The translations under genes and the position numbers were made by a program. 16,928 nucleotides of DNA from Candidatus Poribacteria bacterium (lineage in GTDB: Bacteria; Poribacteria; WGA-4E; GCA-2687025), in the NCBI GenBank assembly GCA_002687025.1, contig NYZG01000164.1, positions 1 through 16,928 of the forward strand. The letters are read 5' to 3'. Every line of letters begins with the position of its first letter. Position 1 is the stretch's first letter. The notes below the pieces were generated by a model, which worked only from the letters and a program-made list of their open reading frames with translations, was not told the origin of the DNA and did not search any database. Positions 1 through 6,970 of this stretch are shown here, piece by piece.

Positions 1-127
1 GCCGACAGACTGTCCTGGGGCCCAAGGCAAGCCCGATGGCGAGCCAGCCAACGCCGGTGAGAATCAGCGCAAGCGGGAGCAGCACCCGCGAGGCGCGCCG
101 CCGGGTAATCTTTTCCTGCTTCGACAT
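1..127 (-). CDS. N-terminal fragment of an unidentified membrane-anchored protein
   Basis: Only the first 42 codons lie in the window; the gene runs off the left edge. The start is the ATG at 127-125 (minus strand), with an AAGGG-like ribosome binding site about 7 nt upstream. The N-terminus (MSKQEKITRRRASRVLL) is strongly basic and is followed by a hydrophobic stretch at about residues 15-36 (LLPLALILTGVGWLAIGLAL). This is the pattern of an uncleaved signal anchor or first transmembrane helix, with the basic end in the cytoplasm by the positive-inside rule. It lies 142 nt downstream of the acetyltransferase on the same strand and may share its transcript. No family can be named from this fragment. 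Confidence 0.6.
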   Translation of the reverse strand, partial: MSKQEKITRRRASRVLLPLALILTGVGWLAIGLALGPRTVCR

Positions 128-215
128 GCGTTCGCCCTTCGCGAGGCAACCACTCCCGAGAGGTACGGGCGCCAGCCAAGAAACTCGATTGGAGTCTACC
201 TCACGAACACGCGAT

Positions 216-243
216 GCGCACGGAATGCGAGGAGATTCCGCGC
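216..243. repeat. Small imperfect inverted repeat between two minus-strand genes
   Basis: CGGAAT at 221-226 pairs with ATTCCG at 235-240 around an 8-nt loop. GCG 216-218 and CGC 241-243 extend the stem past a 2-nt bulge. It sits about 30 nt beyond the acetyltransferase stop codon on the minus strand. There is no T-tract on either side, so a Rho-independent terminator is not supported; it could be an RNA-stabilising hairpin or chance. Confidence 0.25.
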
Positions 244-269
244 CGCACGGTCCGAGAGCGCAGGCGGCG

Positions 270-836
270 CTACGACGAGGCGTCCCAGGCTGGAGCCAAC
301 ATCGCGTAGAGGACGTTGTCGACATAGTGGTCGTATAGCCACTCCGCCTCCCGTAGCGTGCCTTCGATCACGAACCCCAGCCGCTCGGGGATCGCGCGGC
401 TGCGCGTGTTTTCGGGCGCGCAGTAGATCTCGACACGGTGCAGGCGGACGGTGTCGAAGGCATACGTGATGAGCGCGCGACACGCGCGCGTCACCAGCCC
501 GCGTCCCTGGTGCTCTGCGGCGAGCCAATAGCCGATTTCGGCCTTCCTGTTGCGTACGCTGATCTCCATCAGCCCGATCACGCCTGCGAGTATTCCGCCG
601 TCCCAGATGCCTGCCGCCATGCTCTTCTGGTCGTCGGCGAGCTGCGCGGCTTCGAGTATGAAGCGCTGCGTGTCGGTCACGTCCTGAGCGTCGTCGACGA
701 ACGGCAGCCACTCGCGCAGATGCGCGCGGTTCCCGTCGATGAGGGCGTACAGCGCCGTAGCGTCGCGCGCGCGGAGCGTCCTGAGGGTCACTTCGGAGTC
801 TATCTCGCGCGAGAACGTGAGCAGGTCGTACGCCAT
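270..836 (-). CDS. GNAT acetyltransferase, RimL/RimJ-like
   Basis: A 188-residue cytoplasmic protein of the GNAT fold; the family transfers an acetyl group from acetyl-CoA to an amine. The acetyl-CoA pyrophosphate-binding motif A is visible as EHQGRGLV (residues 108-115, Q-x-x-G-x-G/A type). The RimL/RimJ subgroup hallmarks follow: ENTRSRAIPERLGF (142-155) and a GTLREAEWLYDHYVDNVLY segment (159-177). Length fits RimL-type enzymes, which acetylate ribosomal protein N-termini or small molecules such as polyamines and drugs; the substrate cannot be read from sequence. Its ATG lies 3 nt after the stop of the Gfo/Idh gene, so the two are almost certainly co-transcribed and probably translationally coupled. 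A specific RimL assignment is not justified. Confidence 0.92.
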   Translation of the reverse strand: MAYDLLTFSREIDSEVTLRTLRARDATALYALIDGNRAHLREWLPFVDDAQDVTDTQRFILEAAQLADDQKSMAAGIWDGGILAGVIGLMEISVRNRKAEIGYWLAAEHQGRGLVTRACRALITYAFDTVRLHRVEIYCAPENTRSRAIPERLGFVIEGTLREAEWLYDHYVDNVLYAMLAPAWDASS

Positions 837-839
837 GGT

Positions 840-1823
840 TCACCCGTCCGCCGGGTAGCGCAGGCCCCACTGCTCGCGGATGTCACAGAGGGTACGCATG
901 ACGCCGCGGGTTTCGGGGAGCGGCATGACGTCGCTTTCCGTCTTCCCCGCGCGGAGGCACGCCATCACCTCGGCGGCCTCGTAGTTGTATCCGTTGCCTT
1001 CGTACGGCAGCTCGACGGTCTCCTCGGCGCCACCGGCCTGCACGGTCATCGCGGTCGGGACCCACCACGGCGAATGTATACGTATGGACCCGCGCGTGCC
1101 CATCAGGACCGCGTCCTGGGGCGTCGTCGCGCGTATCGCGGTGTACAGCACCGCCATCTCGCCGCCGCCGTGCCCCAGCACAATGCCCGCCTCTTCGTCG
1201 ACGCCGGTGTCGCCGAGGTTCGCCAGCGATGCTATCCGCGATGGCGCGCCGAACAGCATCGAGGCGAGCGAGACGGTGTAAACACCCACATCCAGCAACG
1301 CGCCGCCGCCGTGTTGCGGGTTGAACAGCCTGCCGCTGGGGTCGGGCGTGTCCACGCGGAACCCGAAGTCGGCGCTCAACATGCGCGGCTCGCCTATATC
1401 GCCCCTGGCGACGCGGCGACGCAGCTCCACGAGGACGGGCAGGAACCGCGTCCACATAGCCTCCATGAGGAAGACGCCGTTGTCCCGCGCCGCCGCAATC
1501 ATGCGGTCCGTCTCGGCGAGTGTGATCGAGAACGGCTTCTCGCAGATGACCGCCTTGCCGGCCTCCAAGCACAGGACGGTATTCTCGCAGTGACTATCGT
1601 GCGGGGTGGCGATATAGATCGCGTGTACGTCGGGGTCGGCCGCGAGGGCCGCGTAGTTCGGGTGGCGGTTCGTCGCGTCGAACTCGTCGGCGAATCGGTC
1701 GGCGGTCGCCTGGCTCCGGGACCCCACGGACAGCAGGCGGGCGTCGTCGAGGGCCGTCAGCCCGTTCGCGAACTTGTGCGCGATACCCCCCGTGCCTAGG
1801 ATTCCCCAGTTGATCGTGTCCAT
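840..1823 (-). CDS. Gfo/Idh/MocA-family oxidoreductase, dihydrodiol/sugar dehydrogenase type
   Basis: A 327-residue protein, the usual family length. The N-terminal Rossmann fold starts at once with GILGTGGIAHKFA (7-19), the NAD(P)-binding glycine loop; ICEKPFS (93-99) is the family signature whose Lys lies in the active site. The C-terminal domain contains EAMWTRFLP (121-129) and GGGALLDVGVY (172-182). These two motifs are typical of the trans-dihydrodiol/D-xylose dehydrogenase branch and hold the substrate-side Asp178 and Tyr182. Expected role: NAD(P)-dependent oxidation or reduction of a sugar, polyol or dihydrodiol in the cytosol. There is no signal peptide, unlike the Tat-exported members. 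The ATG at 1823 has GGAAG about 7 nt upstream. It is the first gene of a leftward operon and diverges from the PLP-enzyme gene. The substrate is unknown. Confidence 0.93.
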   Translation of the reverse strand: MDTINWGILGTGGIAHKFANGLTALDDARLLSVGSRSQATADRFADEFDATNRHPNYAALAADPDVHAIYIATPHDSHCENTVLCLEAGKAVICEKPFSITLAETDRMIAAARDNGVFLMEAMWTRFLPVLVELRRRVARGDIGEPRMLSADFGFRVDTPDPSGRLFNPQHGGGALLDVGVYTVSLASMLFGAPSRIASLANLGDTGVDEEAGIVLGHGGGEMAVLYTAIRATTPQDAVLMGTRGSIRIHSPWWVPTAMTVQAGGAEETVELPYEGNGYNYEAAEVMACLRAGKTESDVMPLPETRGVMRTLCDIREQWGLRYPADG

Positions 1824-1872
1824 GTGGTCGCTTCCGCCGTGGTTGACGTGTGCGTGGGCCGAGATATCCGCT

Positions 1873-1901
1873 ACTGTAACGCCGGAGGCGGAAAGTCTCT
1901 A
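1873..1901 (-). promoter_or_regulatory. Candidate sigma70-type promoter for the leftward operon
   Basis: Read on the minus strand, TAGAGA (1901-1896; 4 of 6 to TTGACA) is followed after exactly 17 nt by TACAGT (1878-1873; 4 of 6 to TATAAT). This would give a leader of about 40 nt before the ATG at 1823. Spacing is ideal but the hexamers are imperfect, and the organism's sigma preferences are unknown. Confidence 0.3.
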
Positions 1902-1987
1902 GCCGAACGCCCCTACCGTGGCCGGTCACCGTCCCCGGTGTGCGGCCGGCCGCGGTCACCCCTCGGCGCGCTGGCGGCAGACGTCGC

Positions 1988-2018
1988 TTGCGGCGCGCTG
2001 CGCGGTATGCGATACAAT
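1988..2018 (+). promoter_or_regulatory. Candidate promoter for the rightward metabolic operon
   Basis: TACAAT (2013-2018) is a good -10 hexamer (5 of 6) about 43 nt before the ATG at 2061. TTGCGG (1988-1993) could be the -35 element, but the 19-nt spacer is longer than optimal. It lies in the 237-nt divergent intergenic region, where a shared regulator of both operons could bind; I see no clear operator palindrome. Confidence 0.3.
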
Positions 2019-2060
2019 CACGACTCCCAAGCGACACCGACCCCAACGTGGAGAGGCCGG

Positions 2061-3104
2061 ATGCGGACCAGCGAACTGGATACGCCATCCCTGGTAGTGG
2101 ACCTTGATGTCCTGGAGAGGAACATCGCGGGGATGGCGGCTCTGTGCAAGGACATCGGCATAACGCAGCGCGTGCACACGAAGACGCACAAAACGCCCGA
2201 GATCGCCCACATGCAGGTGGCGGCCGGATCGCGCGGGATCACCTGCCAGAAGCTCGGCGAGGCCGAGGCGATGGTGGACGGCGGCCTTGACGACATCCTC
2301 ATCCCCTACAACATCGTAGGCAAGCCGAAGCTGGAGCGTCTCGTGAACCTGTCGCGACGCGCGCGCATCACCGTGGCGGTGGACTCGGCGGACACGGCCC
2401 ACGGGATAGCACACGCGGCGGATGTCGCAGGGATCGAGATTCCACTGCTCGTCGAGATGGACACCGGGTCGCGGCGCTGCGGCGTGCAAAGCCCGGCCGC
2501 CGTCACGATGCTGGCCCAGCACATCGAGTCCACAACCGGCGTGACGTTCGCCGGCGTTATGACCTATCCGAGCCGGGCCTCCGCGCGAGCCTTTATCGAC
2601 GAAACCGTGGAGTCCCTGGGAGCCGCGGGGATGGAAGCGGACATCATCAGCGGCGGAGGCACCGGGTCGGAGCGAGCGTCGCGCGAGATGGGATGCACCG
2701 AGACCCGTAGCGGATCATACGCGTACGAGGGCATGACGCGTCTCGGACGGTCCGAAGACCTGAACGCGGAACGTTGCGCCCTGCGGATGATCGTCACCAT
2801 CGTCAGTGTGCCAACGACCGACCGTATCATCATCGACGCGGGTCAGAAGTCGTTCACGAGCTATCCGCCCTCGCCCTACGGTCATATCATCGAGCAGCCG
2901 GACGCGAAGATAAGCGCGATGTCCGTCGAGCACGGCCACGTCGACACGTCCGAGTGCGACCGCCACTTCTACGTCGGGGAGCGCCTGTCCGTCATACCCC
3001 TGCACCAGGGCATGACCAGCAACCTGCACGATGAACTGGTCGCGATCAGGGGCGACGAGGTCGAGCACGTGTGGCGCATCGCCGGCCGCGGGCGCGTCAA
3101 GTAG
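2061..3104 (+). CDS. PLP-dependent D-threonine aldolase / D-serine dehydratase-family protein
   Basis: A 347-residue fold-type III (alanine-racemase-like barrel) PLP protein. The PLP lysine is Lys41 in RVHTKTHKTPEIA (37-49). The glycine-rich phosphate-binding segment is SGGGTGS (197-203), and EHGHVD (290-295) matches the family's C-terminal His motif. Characterised relatives cleave D-threonine or dehydrate D-serine using PLP plus a divalent metal held by an H-x-D or H-x-C pair in a PxHxCxTxNL-like motif. Here that motif reads PLHQGMTSNLHD (313-324), so His315 is kept but Gly317 replaces the second ligand. The reaction could therefore differ. The start is the ATG with GGAGAGG at 2050-2056; the frame stays open upstream to 1824, but that part looks non-coding. 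It is the first gene of a four-gene run. Confidence 0.88.
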   Translation: MRTSELDTPSLVVDLDVLERNIAGMAALCKDIGITQRVHTKTHKTPEIAHMQVAAGSRGITCQKLGEAEAMVDGGLDDILIPYNIVGKPKLERLVNLSRRARITVAVDSADTAHGIAHAADVAGIEIPLLVEMDTGSRRCGVQSPAAVTMLAQHIESTTGVTFAGVMTYPSRASARAFIDETVESLGAAGMEADIISGGGTGSERASREMGCTETRSGSYAYEGMTRLGRSEDLNAERCALRMIVTIVSVPTTDRIIIDAGQKSFTSYPPSPYGHIIEQPDAKISAMSVEHGHVDTSECDRHFYVGERLSVIPLHQGMTSNLHDELVAIRGDEVEHVWRIAGRGRVK

Positions 3105-3126
3105 CCAGGCGGGAGAACCGGAGCGC

Positions 3127-4248
3127 ATGACCGAGGACCCGATACTCGAACGGACGCGTGACGACGATCGCGTGACAAAGATCGCCCTAAGCCTCGACGG
3201 CGAGGACGTGAGCCGTCTGTGGCTCTTCCACTTCGACATGCGCCTGAGGTCCGCCACGGTGACGATGGGCGGCATCGGCGGCGTTGGGACCAACGACGAG
3301 TATCAGAGGCGGGGCTTCGCCGCACGGGTCATGGCCGACTCGGTCGACTACATGGCCGAGCACGACCAGGACATCGGGATGCTCTTCGGCATCTCCGATT
3401 TCTACGAGCGGTGGGGATACATCACCGCGATAGCGTCGCATGAACTGCGCGTAAACACCGCGCATCTGCCTGCGGCGACGCCGGTAGAGGCGGTCGACTA
3501 CCACCCCGGAACCCATCGAGAAGCGGTGCTGGGGATGTACACCGCGGGAAACGCCTCGCGAAGCTGCGCCGCCGTGCGAGGAGCCCACTACTGGACCGAC
3601 TTCGAGAAGGGCTCCGACTGGGACGAGGACGCGGACGGAAAAGTGCTCCTGGGCGAAGACGGGGCGGCGATCGCCTACCTGAATATGGTCGGTGACCCGG
3701 AGCGGACGCGTGTCGCTGAGGCGGGATTCACGACGCCTTCCGCCCTCCCGAGCATAGCGTCGTATCTCGCGCGCAGGGCCACCGACGCCGGACACGACCG
3801 CGTCACGGCCTGCTGCCCGCCGGACGACCCGCTCGCGATGTATCTTCGCCACTACGGCTGTGAGCATCGCCAGTGGACATCCAACAGCGGCGGCGGGATG
3901 ATGCGGCTCATCCGGCTGACGCCGCTCTTCGAGAAGCTCACGGACTATATGACGGGTCGAGTCGCTCTTCTCGGCTGGGAAGGCGCCATTGCGCTACGCA
4001 CCGACATCGGCAACGTGACGCTGCGCGTCCGCGACGGCGCCGTGTCCGTAGCGGGCGGCAGCGGACCCGATTCCGAGCTGATCGCAGAGATTCCGCAGGA
4101 TCGCCTGCTGCAACTGCTCGTGGGCTACCGCGACGCCCGGACGATCTCGCTCGACGACGATGTGTCGATGTCGGACGACGCGGCGCGCGTGCTCGACGCG
4201 ATGTTCCCGCTGGATACGCCATACATGTGGTGGTCGGATCGCTTCTAG
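3127..4248 (+). CDS. Eis-like GNAT acetyltransferase with C-terminal SCP2-like domain
   Basis: A 373-residue protein with Eis-family architecture: two GNAT-like domains followed by a sterol-carrier-protein-like domain. Motif A is seen as GGIGGVGTNDEYQRRGFAARV (48-68 overall) and the first GNAT domain ends in DFYERWGY (91-98). The SCP2-like part (about 270-373) includes TLRVRDGAVSVAGG. The chain ends in WWSDRF; in mycobacterial Eis the C-terminal Phe carboxylate is the catalytic base, and a terminal Phe here fits that chemistry. Family members acetylate lysines, aminoglycosides and other amines. The N-terminus looks about 30 residues shorter than typical homologues, the first strand region being reduced. 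The ATG at 3127 has GGAG just upstream and lies 22 nt after the PLP-enzyme stop. The substrate is unknown. Confidence 0.85.
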   Translation: MTEDPILERTRDDDRVTKIALSLDGEDVSRLWLFHFDMRLRSATVTMGGIGGVGTNDEYQRRGFAARVMADSVDYMAEHDQDIGMLFGISDFYERWGYITAIASHELRVNTAHLPAATPVEAVDYHPGTHREAVLGMYTAGNASRSCAAVRGAHYWTDFEKGSDWDEDADGKVLLGEDGAAIAYLNMVGDPERTRVAEAGFTTPSALPSIASYLARRATDAGHDRVTACCPPDDPLAMYLRHYGCEHRQWTSNSGGGMMRLIRLTPLFEKLTDYMTGRVALLGWEGAIALRTDIGNVTLRVRDGAVSVAGGSGPDSELIAEIPQDRLLQLLVGYRDARTISLDDDVSMSDDAARVLDAMFPLDTPYMWWSDRF

Positions 4249-4281
4249 GCCGTCCGCCGCGCTGCCACGGGATGCGACGAC

Positions 4282-5640
4282 ATGCTCAACCCGCTGATAC
4301 TCCCGCGATCCACCGGTGACACCGCCTACCCTCCGCTGCCCGATCCGCCCGACACGTCCGCGTACGGCGCGCGGATACAGCGCAGCATGAAGCTGATGGC
4401 GACAAGCGCGCCCACCAAGCGGAACACCGTGCGCATCCTCTACTACGGCCAGTCCATCGTGGGTCAGCGATGGTCCGAACAGGTGGACGCGTACCTGCGA
4501 CAGACCTATCCCCACACGAACTTCGTCACGGCGAACCTCGCCCTCGGCGGATTCAGTTCACCGCGGCTCGTCCGCACGATGCACTACGATGCCTTGCCGT
4601 TTTACCCCGACCTGCTCGTGTTCCACGTGTACGGCAGCCACGTGCAATACGAGGAGATCATCCGCGAGATACGCAGCCGCACGACCGCCGAGATCATCAT
4701 CCAAACCGACCACGCGAATGCGTGGCCGGGCGACCGCGCGGATACGCTCGACGCGCAGGAGAACTGGGCCGATCAGATGAACTACTGGCATCTCCCGCGC
4801 ATCGCGGATGCCTACGGCTGCGCGCTACAGCCCCAGCGCACGGAGTGGGCGCACTACCTCACAACACATGGACTCGATCCATCCGACTTGCTCACGGACG
4901 CCGTGCACCTGAACGAGCACGGGAAGTGGCTCATGGCTGAACTGCTGAAGCGCTTCCTCCGTGTCCTCCCGGACGACGAGCCAGACGCGTCGGATCGGCC
5001 CGTGCGCACGTACGAGGTGGGTCGCGACATCGACTGGAGCGACGGGGTCCTCGCGCTGCCGTTCGACGGGAACCGTGTGACGGCAATTGCAGGCGAGACA
5101 CCCGGAGGCGAGGCAAAGGTCCGGGTGGACGGCCGCCCGCCCAGCGAGTACCCCGAGCTGTACACCTTCACGCGTGCCAGCGGCACGCCGCACATCGGAT
5201 GGCCCGCCATCCAGAAGTTCACCTGGACGTCGCCGCCGGTCCTCGAGGATTGGACGCTGACGGTCCGCGGGTTCGACGACGCACATGAGAACTTCAGCTT
5301 CACCGTCGAAGGTTCCGTCACGGGCCCGGACGGAGGCGGCAGGGCGCACGAGAAGTTCGTCTCCGCCAGCGGCCGCGTCGTGATCGAGCCAGAGGACTGG
5401 GTCTTCGCGTTCGACCGCAAGGTGTCCGAGAGGCCCACACCGGACGGCTGGGAGGTGACGTGGAGCGTCGCCCCCCTGTTCGCCGACGCGTACAGCACGC
5501 CCACGGCCGACGACCCGTCGATCGAGACGGAGACGATCCTCGCGCAGGGCATGTCCAACGGCGCGCACACGCTGGAGATCGTCGCGGCCGGCGAGCGGCC
5601 CGACGTCAAGGCGCTACGAGTCAGCCGGCCCCCCATGTAG
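4282..5640 (+). CDS. SGNH/GDSL-hydrolase-like protein with C-terminal beta-rich domain
   Basis: A 452-residue protein without a signal peptide. Residues about 48-230 look like an SGNH hydrolase. Block I is YYGQSIVGQ (54-62), with candidate nucleophile Ser58; block II contributes Gly90 in LALGGFSS; block V is DAVHLNEHG (206-214), giving Asp206 and His209. Two blocks deviate: Gln57 stands where GDS enzymes have Asp (a GQS triplet also occurs in sialate/acetylxylan-type esterases), and block III reads YGSH (117-120) rather than GxND. The C-terminal 200 residues are rich in short beta stretches and may form one or two sandwich domains for carbohydrate binding. Likely role: removal of acyl groups from a sugar or other ester. 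It lies 33 nt after the Eis-like gene, with a weak GGGA site. Function is inferred from motifs only. Confidence 0.75.
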   Translation: MLNPLILPRSTGDTAYPPLPDPPDTSAYGARIQRSMKLMATSAPTKRNTVRILYYGQSIVGQRWSEQVDAYLRQTYPHTNFVTANLALGGFSSPRLVRTMHYDALPFYPDLLVFHVYGSHVQYEEIIREIRSRTTAEIIIQTDHANAWPGDRADTLDAQENWADQMNYWHLPRIADAYGCALQPQRTEWAHYLTTHGLDPSDLLTDAVHLNEHGKWLMAELLKRFLRVLPDDEPDASDRPVRTYEVGRDIDWSDGVLALPFDGNRVTAIAGETPGGEAKVRVDGRPPSEYPELYTFTRASGTPHIGWPAIQKFTWTSPPVLEDWTLTVRGFDDAHENFSFTVEGSVTGPDGGGRAHEKFVSASGRVVIEPEDWVFAFDRKVSERPTPDGWEVTWSVAPLFADAYSTPTADDPSIETETILAQGMSNGAHTLEIVAAGERPDVKALRVSRPPM

Positions 5641-5667
5641 AGCGTCTGAGCCACGACGCTGCAAGCC

Positions 5668-5673
5668 AGGAGG
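5668..5673 (+). promoter_or_regulatory. Strong ribosome binding site fixing the dioxygenase start
   Basis: AGGAGG sits 8 nt before the ATG at 5682. The reading frame is open 222 nt further upstream inside the previous gene, but this consensus site and the homology that begins at residue 5 decide for the 5682 start. Confidence 0.8.
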
Positions 5674-5681
5674 ATTCGGAG

Positions 5682-6512
5682 ATGCCGTTCCGGTTCGAGG
5701 AATCCATGGTCAACGAGTACCTGTCCCGCGGGTACCTCATCATGCGCGAGATCGTGCCGCCCGCGCTGCTGCGCGACCTGCGAATCGAGGCGGAGAAAGC
5801 GCGCGCGTTGGCCCACAAGCTGAACGGCCCCCAGACGCAGCGCATCCAGCCGCTGTCGCGCCATGGCGCCGATCTCGACCTTCGCCCGTTCCACGACTAC
5901 TGCGAGCTGCCCGAGTTGCGGGACGCGATCACGTCGCTGCTGGGGCCGGACTACACGCACGGGCATGTGGACATCATGGGCCTGCTCACCGAGCCTGCGG
6001 ACCATCCGTGGAACATCGGGTGGCATCGCGACGGCGTCGTCGAGGTTCCGCCGGAGGCGCGCGACGAGATCGTCGCCGCCAAGCTAGCCGAAGCCTGGTA
6101 CGACCTGCGCCACTACAACCAGGTGAACTGCGCCATCTACGCGGAGTCGTGCACGTGGTACGTGCCGGGAAGCCATCTGCGGCAGTGGGACATGCCGGGC
6201 GAGGAGCAGACCACCGGACAGGCATGGCTGCGGAAGCCCGACGAAGGTCTGTCGAACACAGAGGCCGAGCGCCTATACCTGGCGCACTGCCGCGAGTTCC
6301 CCGGGGCCGTGCAGGGGCACTTGGGGCCGGGGGACTTCATGATTTACCGGAACCTCGCGTGGCACACGGGCAACTACATCACGTACCAGCCGCGCGCGAC
6401 GATCCACGACATCGTACGCTACGAGGGCGAGAAGAGTTGGACGGGTTGGCAAGAGACTAAGCAGGACGCGATCCGCCGATGGCAGGAACGCCGCGAGACG
6501 TCATCTGAGTGA
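5682..6512 (+). CDS. Phytanoyl-CoA dioxygenase (PhyH)-family protein
   Basis: A 276-residue cytosolic Fe(II)/2-oxoglutarate-dependent oxygenase. The iron triad is visible: His115 and Asp117 in GWHRDG (113-118) and the distal His228 in NLAWHTGNY (224-232). Arg238 in QPRATIHD is placed to bind the 2-oxoglutarate carboxylate. The N-terminal YLSRGYLIMREIVPP (13-27) is the usual family opening, and TWYVPGSHL (158-166) is the conserved PGSH segment. The family hydroxylates diverse small molecules; true phytanoyl-CoA specificity is not implied. It is the last gene of the rightward metabolic run, 41 nt after the SGNH gene. All catalytic residues are intact, so it should be active; the substrate is unknown. 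Confidence 0.9.
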   Translation: MPFRFEESMVNEYLSRGYLIMREIVPPALLRDLRIEAEKARALAHKLNGPQTQRIQPLSRHGADLDLRPFHDYCELPELRDAITSLLGPDYTHGHVDIMGLLTEPADHPWNIGWHRDGVVEVPPEARDEIVAAKLAEAWYDLRHYNQVNCAIYAESCTWYVPGSHLRQWDMPGEEQTTGQAWLRKPDEGLSNTEAERLYLAHCREFPGAVQGHLGPGDFMIYRNLAWHTGNYITYQPRATIHDIVRYEGEKSWTGWQETKQDAIRRWQERRETSSE

Positions 6513-6970
6513 CATGCCGCCGGTTGCCGTAGTCGGCCAGATCGTGCAGGATCGCGCCCACGACAAGCGTTCCACAATGCGTCATGTGCCTATGTTTCCT
6601 CATCGGCGCGATCGCCAGGCGCGTCCACCGATCCCACCCGACGTGCCGCGTCGACGGGGACACGGGCATAGCAATGGCCTTGGGCGCGCCGTACGCAGCG
6701 CGGACAGGCCGAAAGCGCGGATGACGGACACGGAGAGCGGTCACATATGGCGGGCCGTCTGAATCCGCGAAGTCGGCTATAACTGATGGAGCGATTATGC
6801 CTCGCCAAACAGGCCCGTTGTCAGCGCGGCGCGTGCGGCAACGCGAGGCACGGATGCACGCGAGCAGAAGGTGATGCTCAATGCAACCGGTCGCACGCGG
6901 CGGCAAGGCCCGGAGCCACAACTGTCCAGGCGAGCGACACGCGCACGCCACACGATGATTGGGACGGCGG
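6513..6970 (+). other. 458-nt intergenic region with no convincing gene
   Basis: This separates the metabolic run from the signalling run. Open frames on both strands give Arg/Pro/His-rich translations without family features. A TATAAC at 6778-6783 is a possible -10 element for the downstream genes, but no good -35 sits at the right distance. I see no T-tracted terminator hairpin after the dioxygenase stop and no tRNA-like fold. It probably holds the promoter of the response-regulator gene. Confidence 0.5.

Noticed and set aside
438..1799. 453-codon open frame on the plus strand
   Set aside because: It is antisense to the well-supported acetyltransferase and Gfo/Idh genes, with an Arg/His-rich translation and no motifs; typical mirror frame in GC-rich DNA.
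4854..6026. 390-codon minus-strand open frame
   Set aside because: Antisense to the SGNH and dioxygenase genes, whose catalytic motifs are clear; low-complexity Arg/Ser translation.
6608..6615. GCGATCGC palindrome resembling the cyanobacterial HIP1 octamer
   Set aside because: A single noted copy in GC-rich DNA is expected by chance and nothing else suggests cyanobacteria.
6514..6762. 82-codon plus-strand frame starting 1 nt after the dioxygenase stop
   Set aside because: The position is suggestive, but there is no ribosome binding site of note, the translation becomes Arg/Pro-rich without motifs and codon third positions are less biased than in neighbours.
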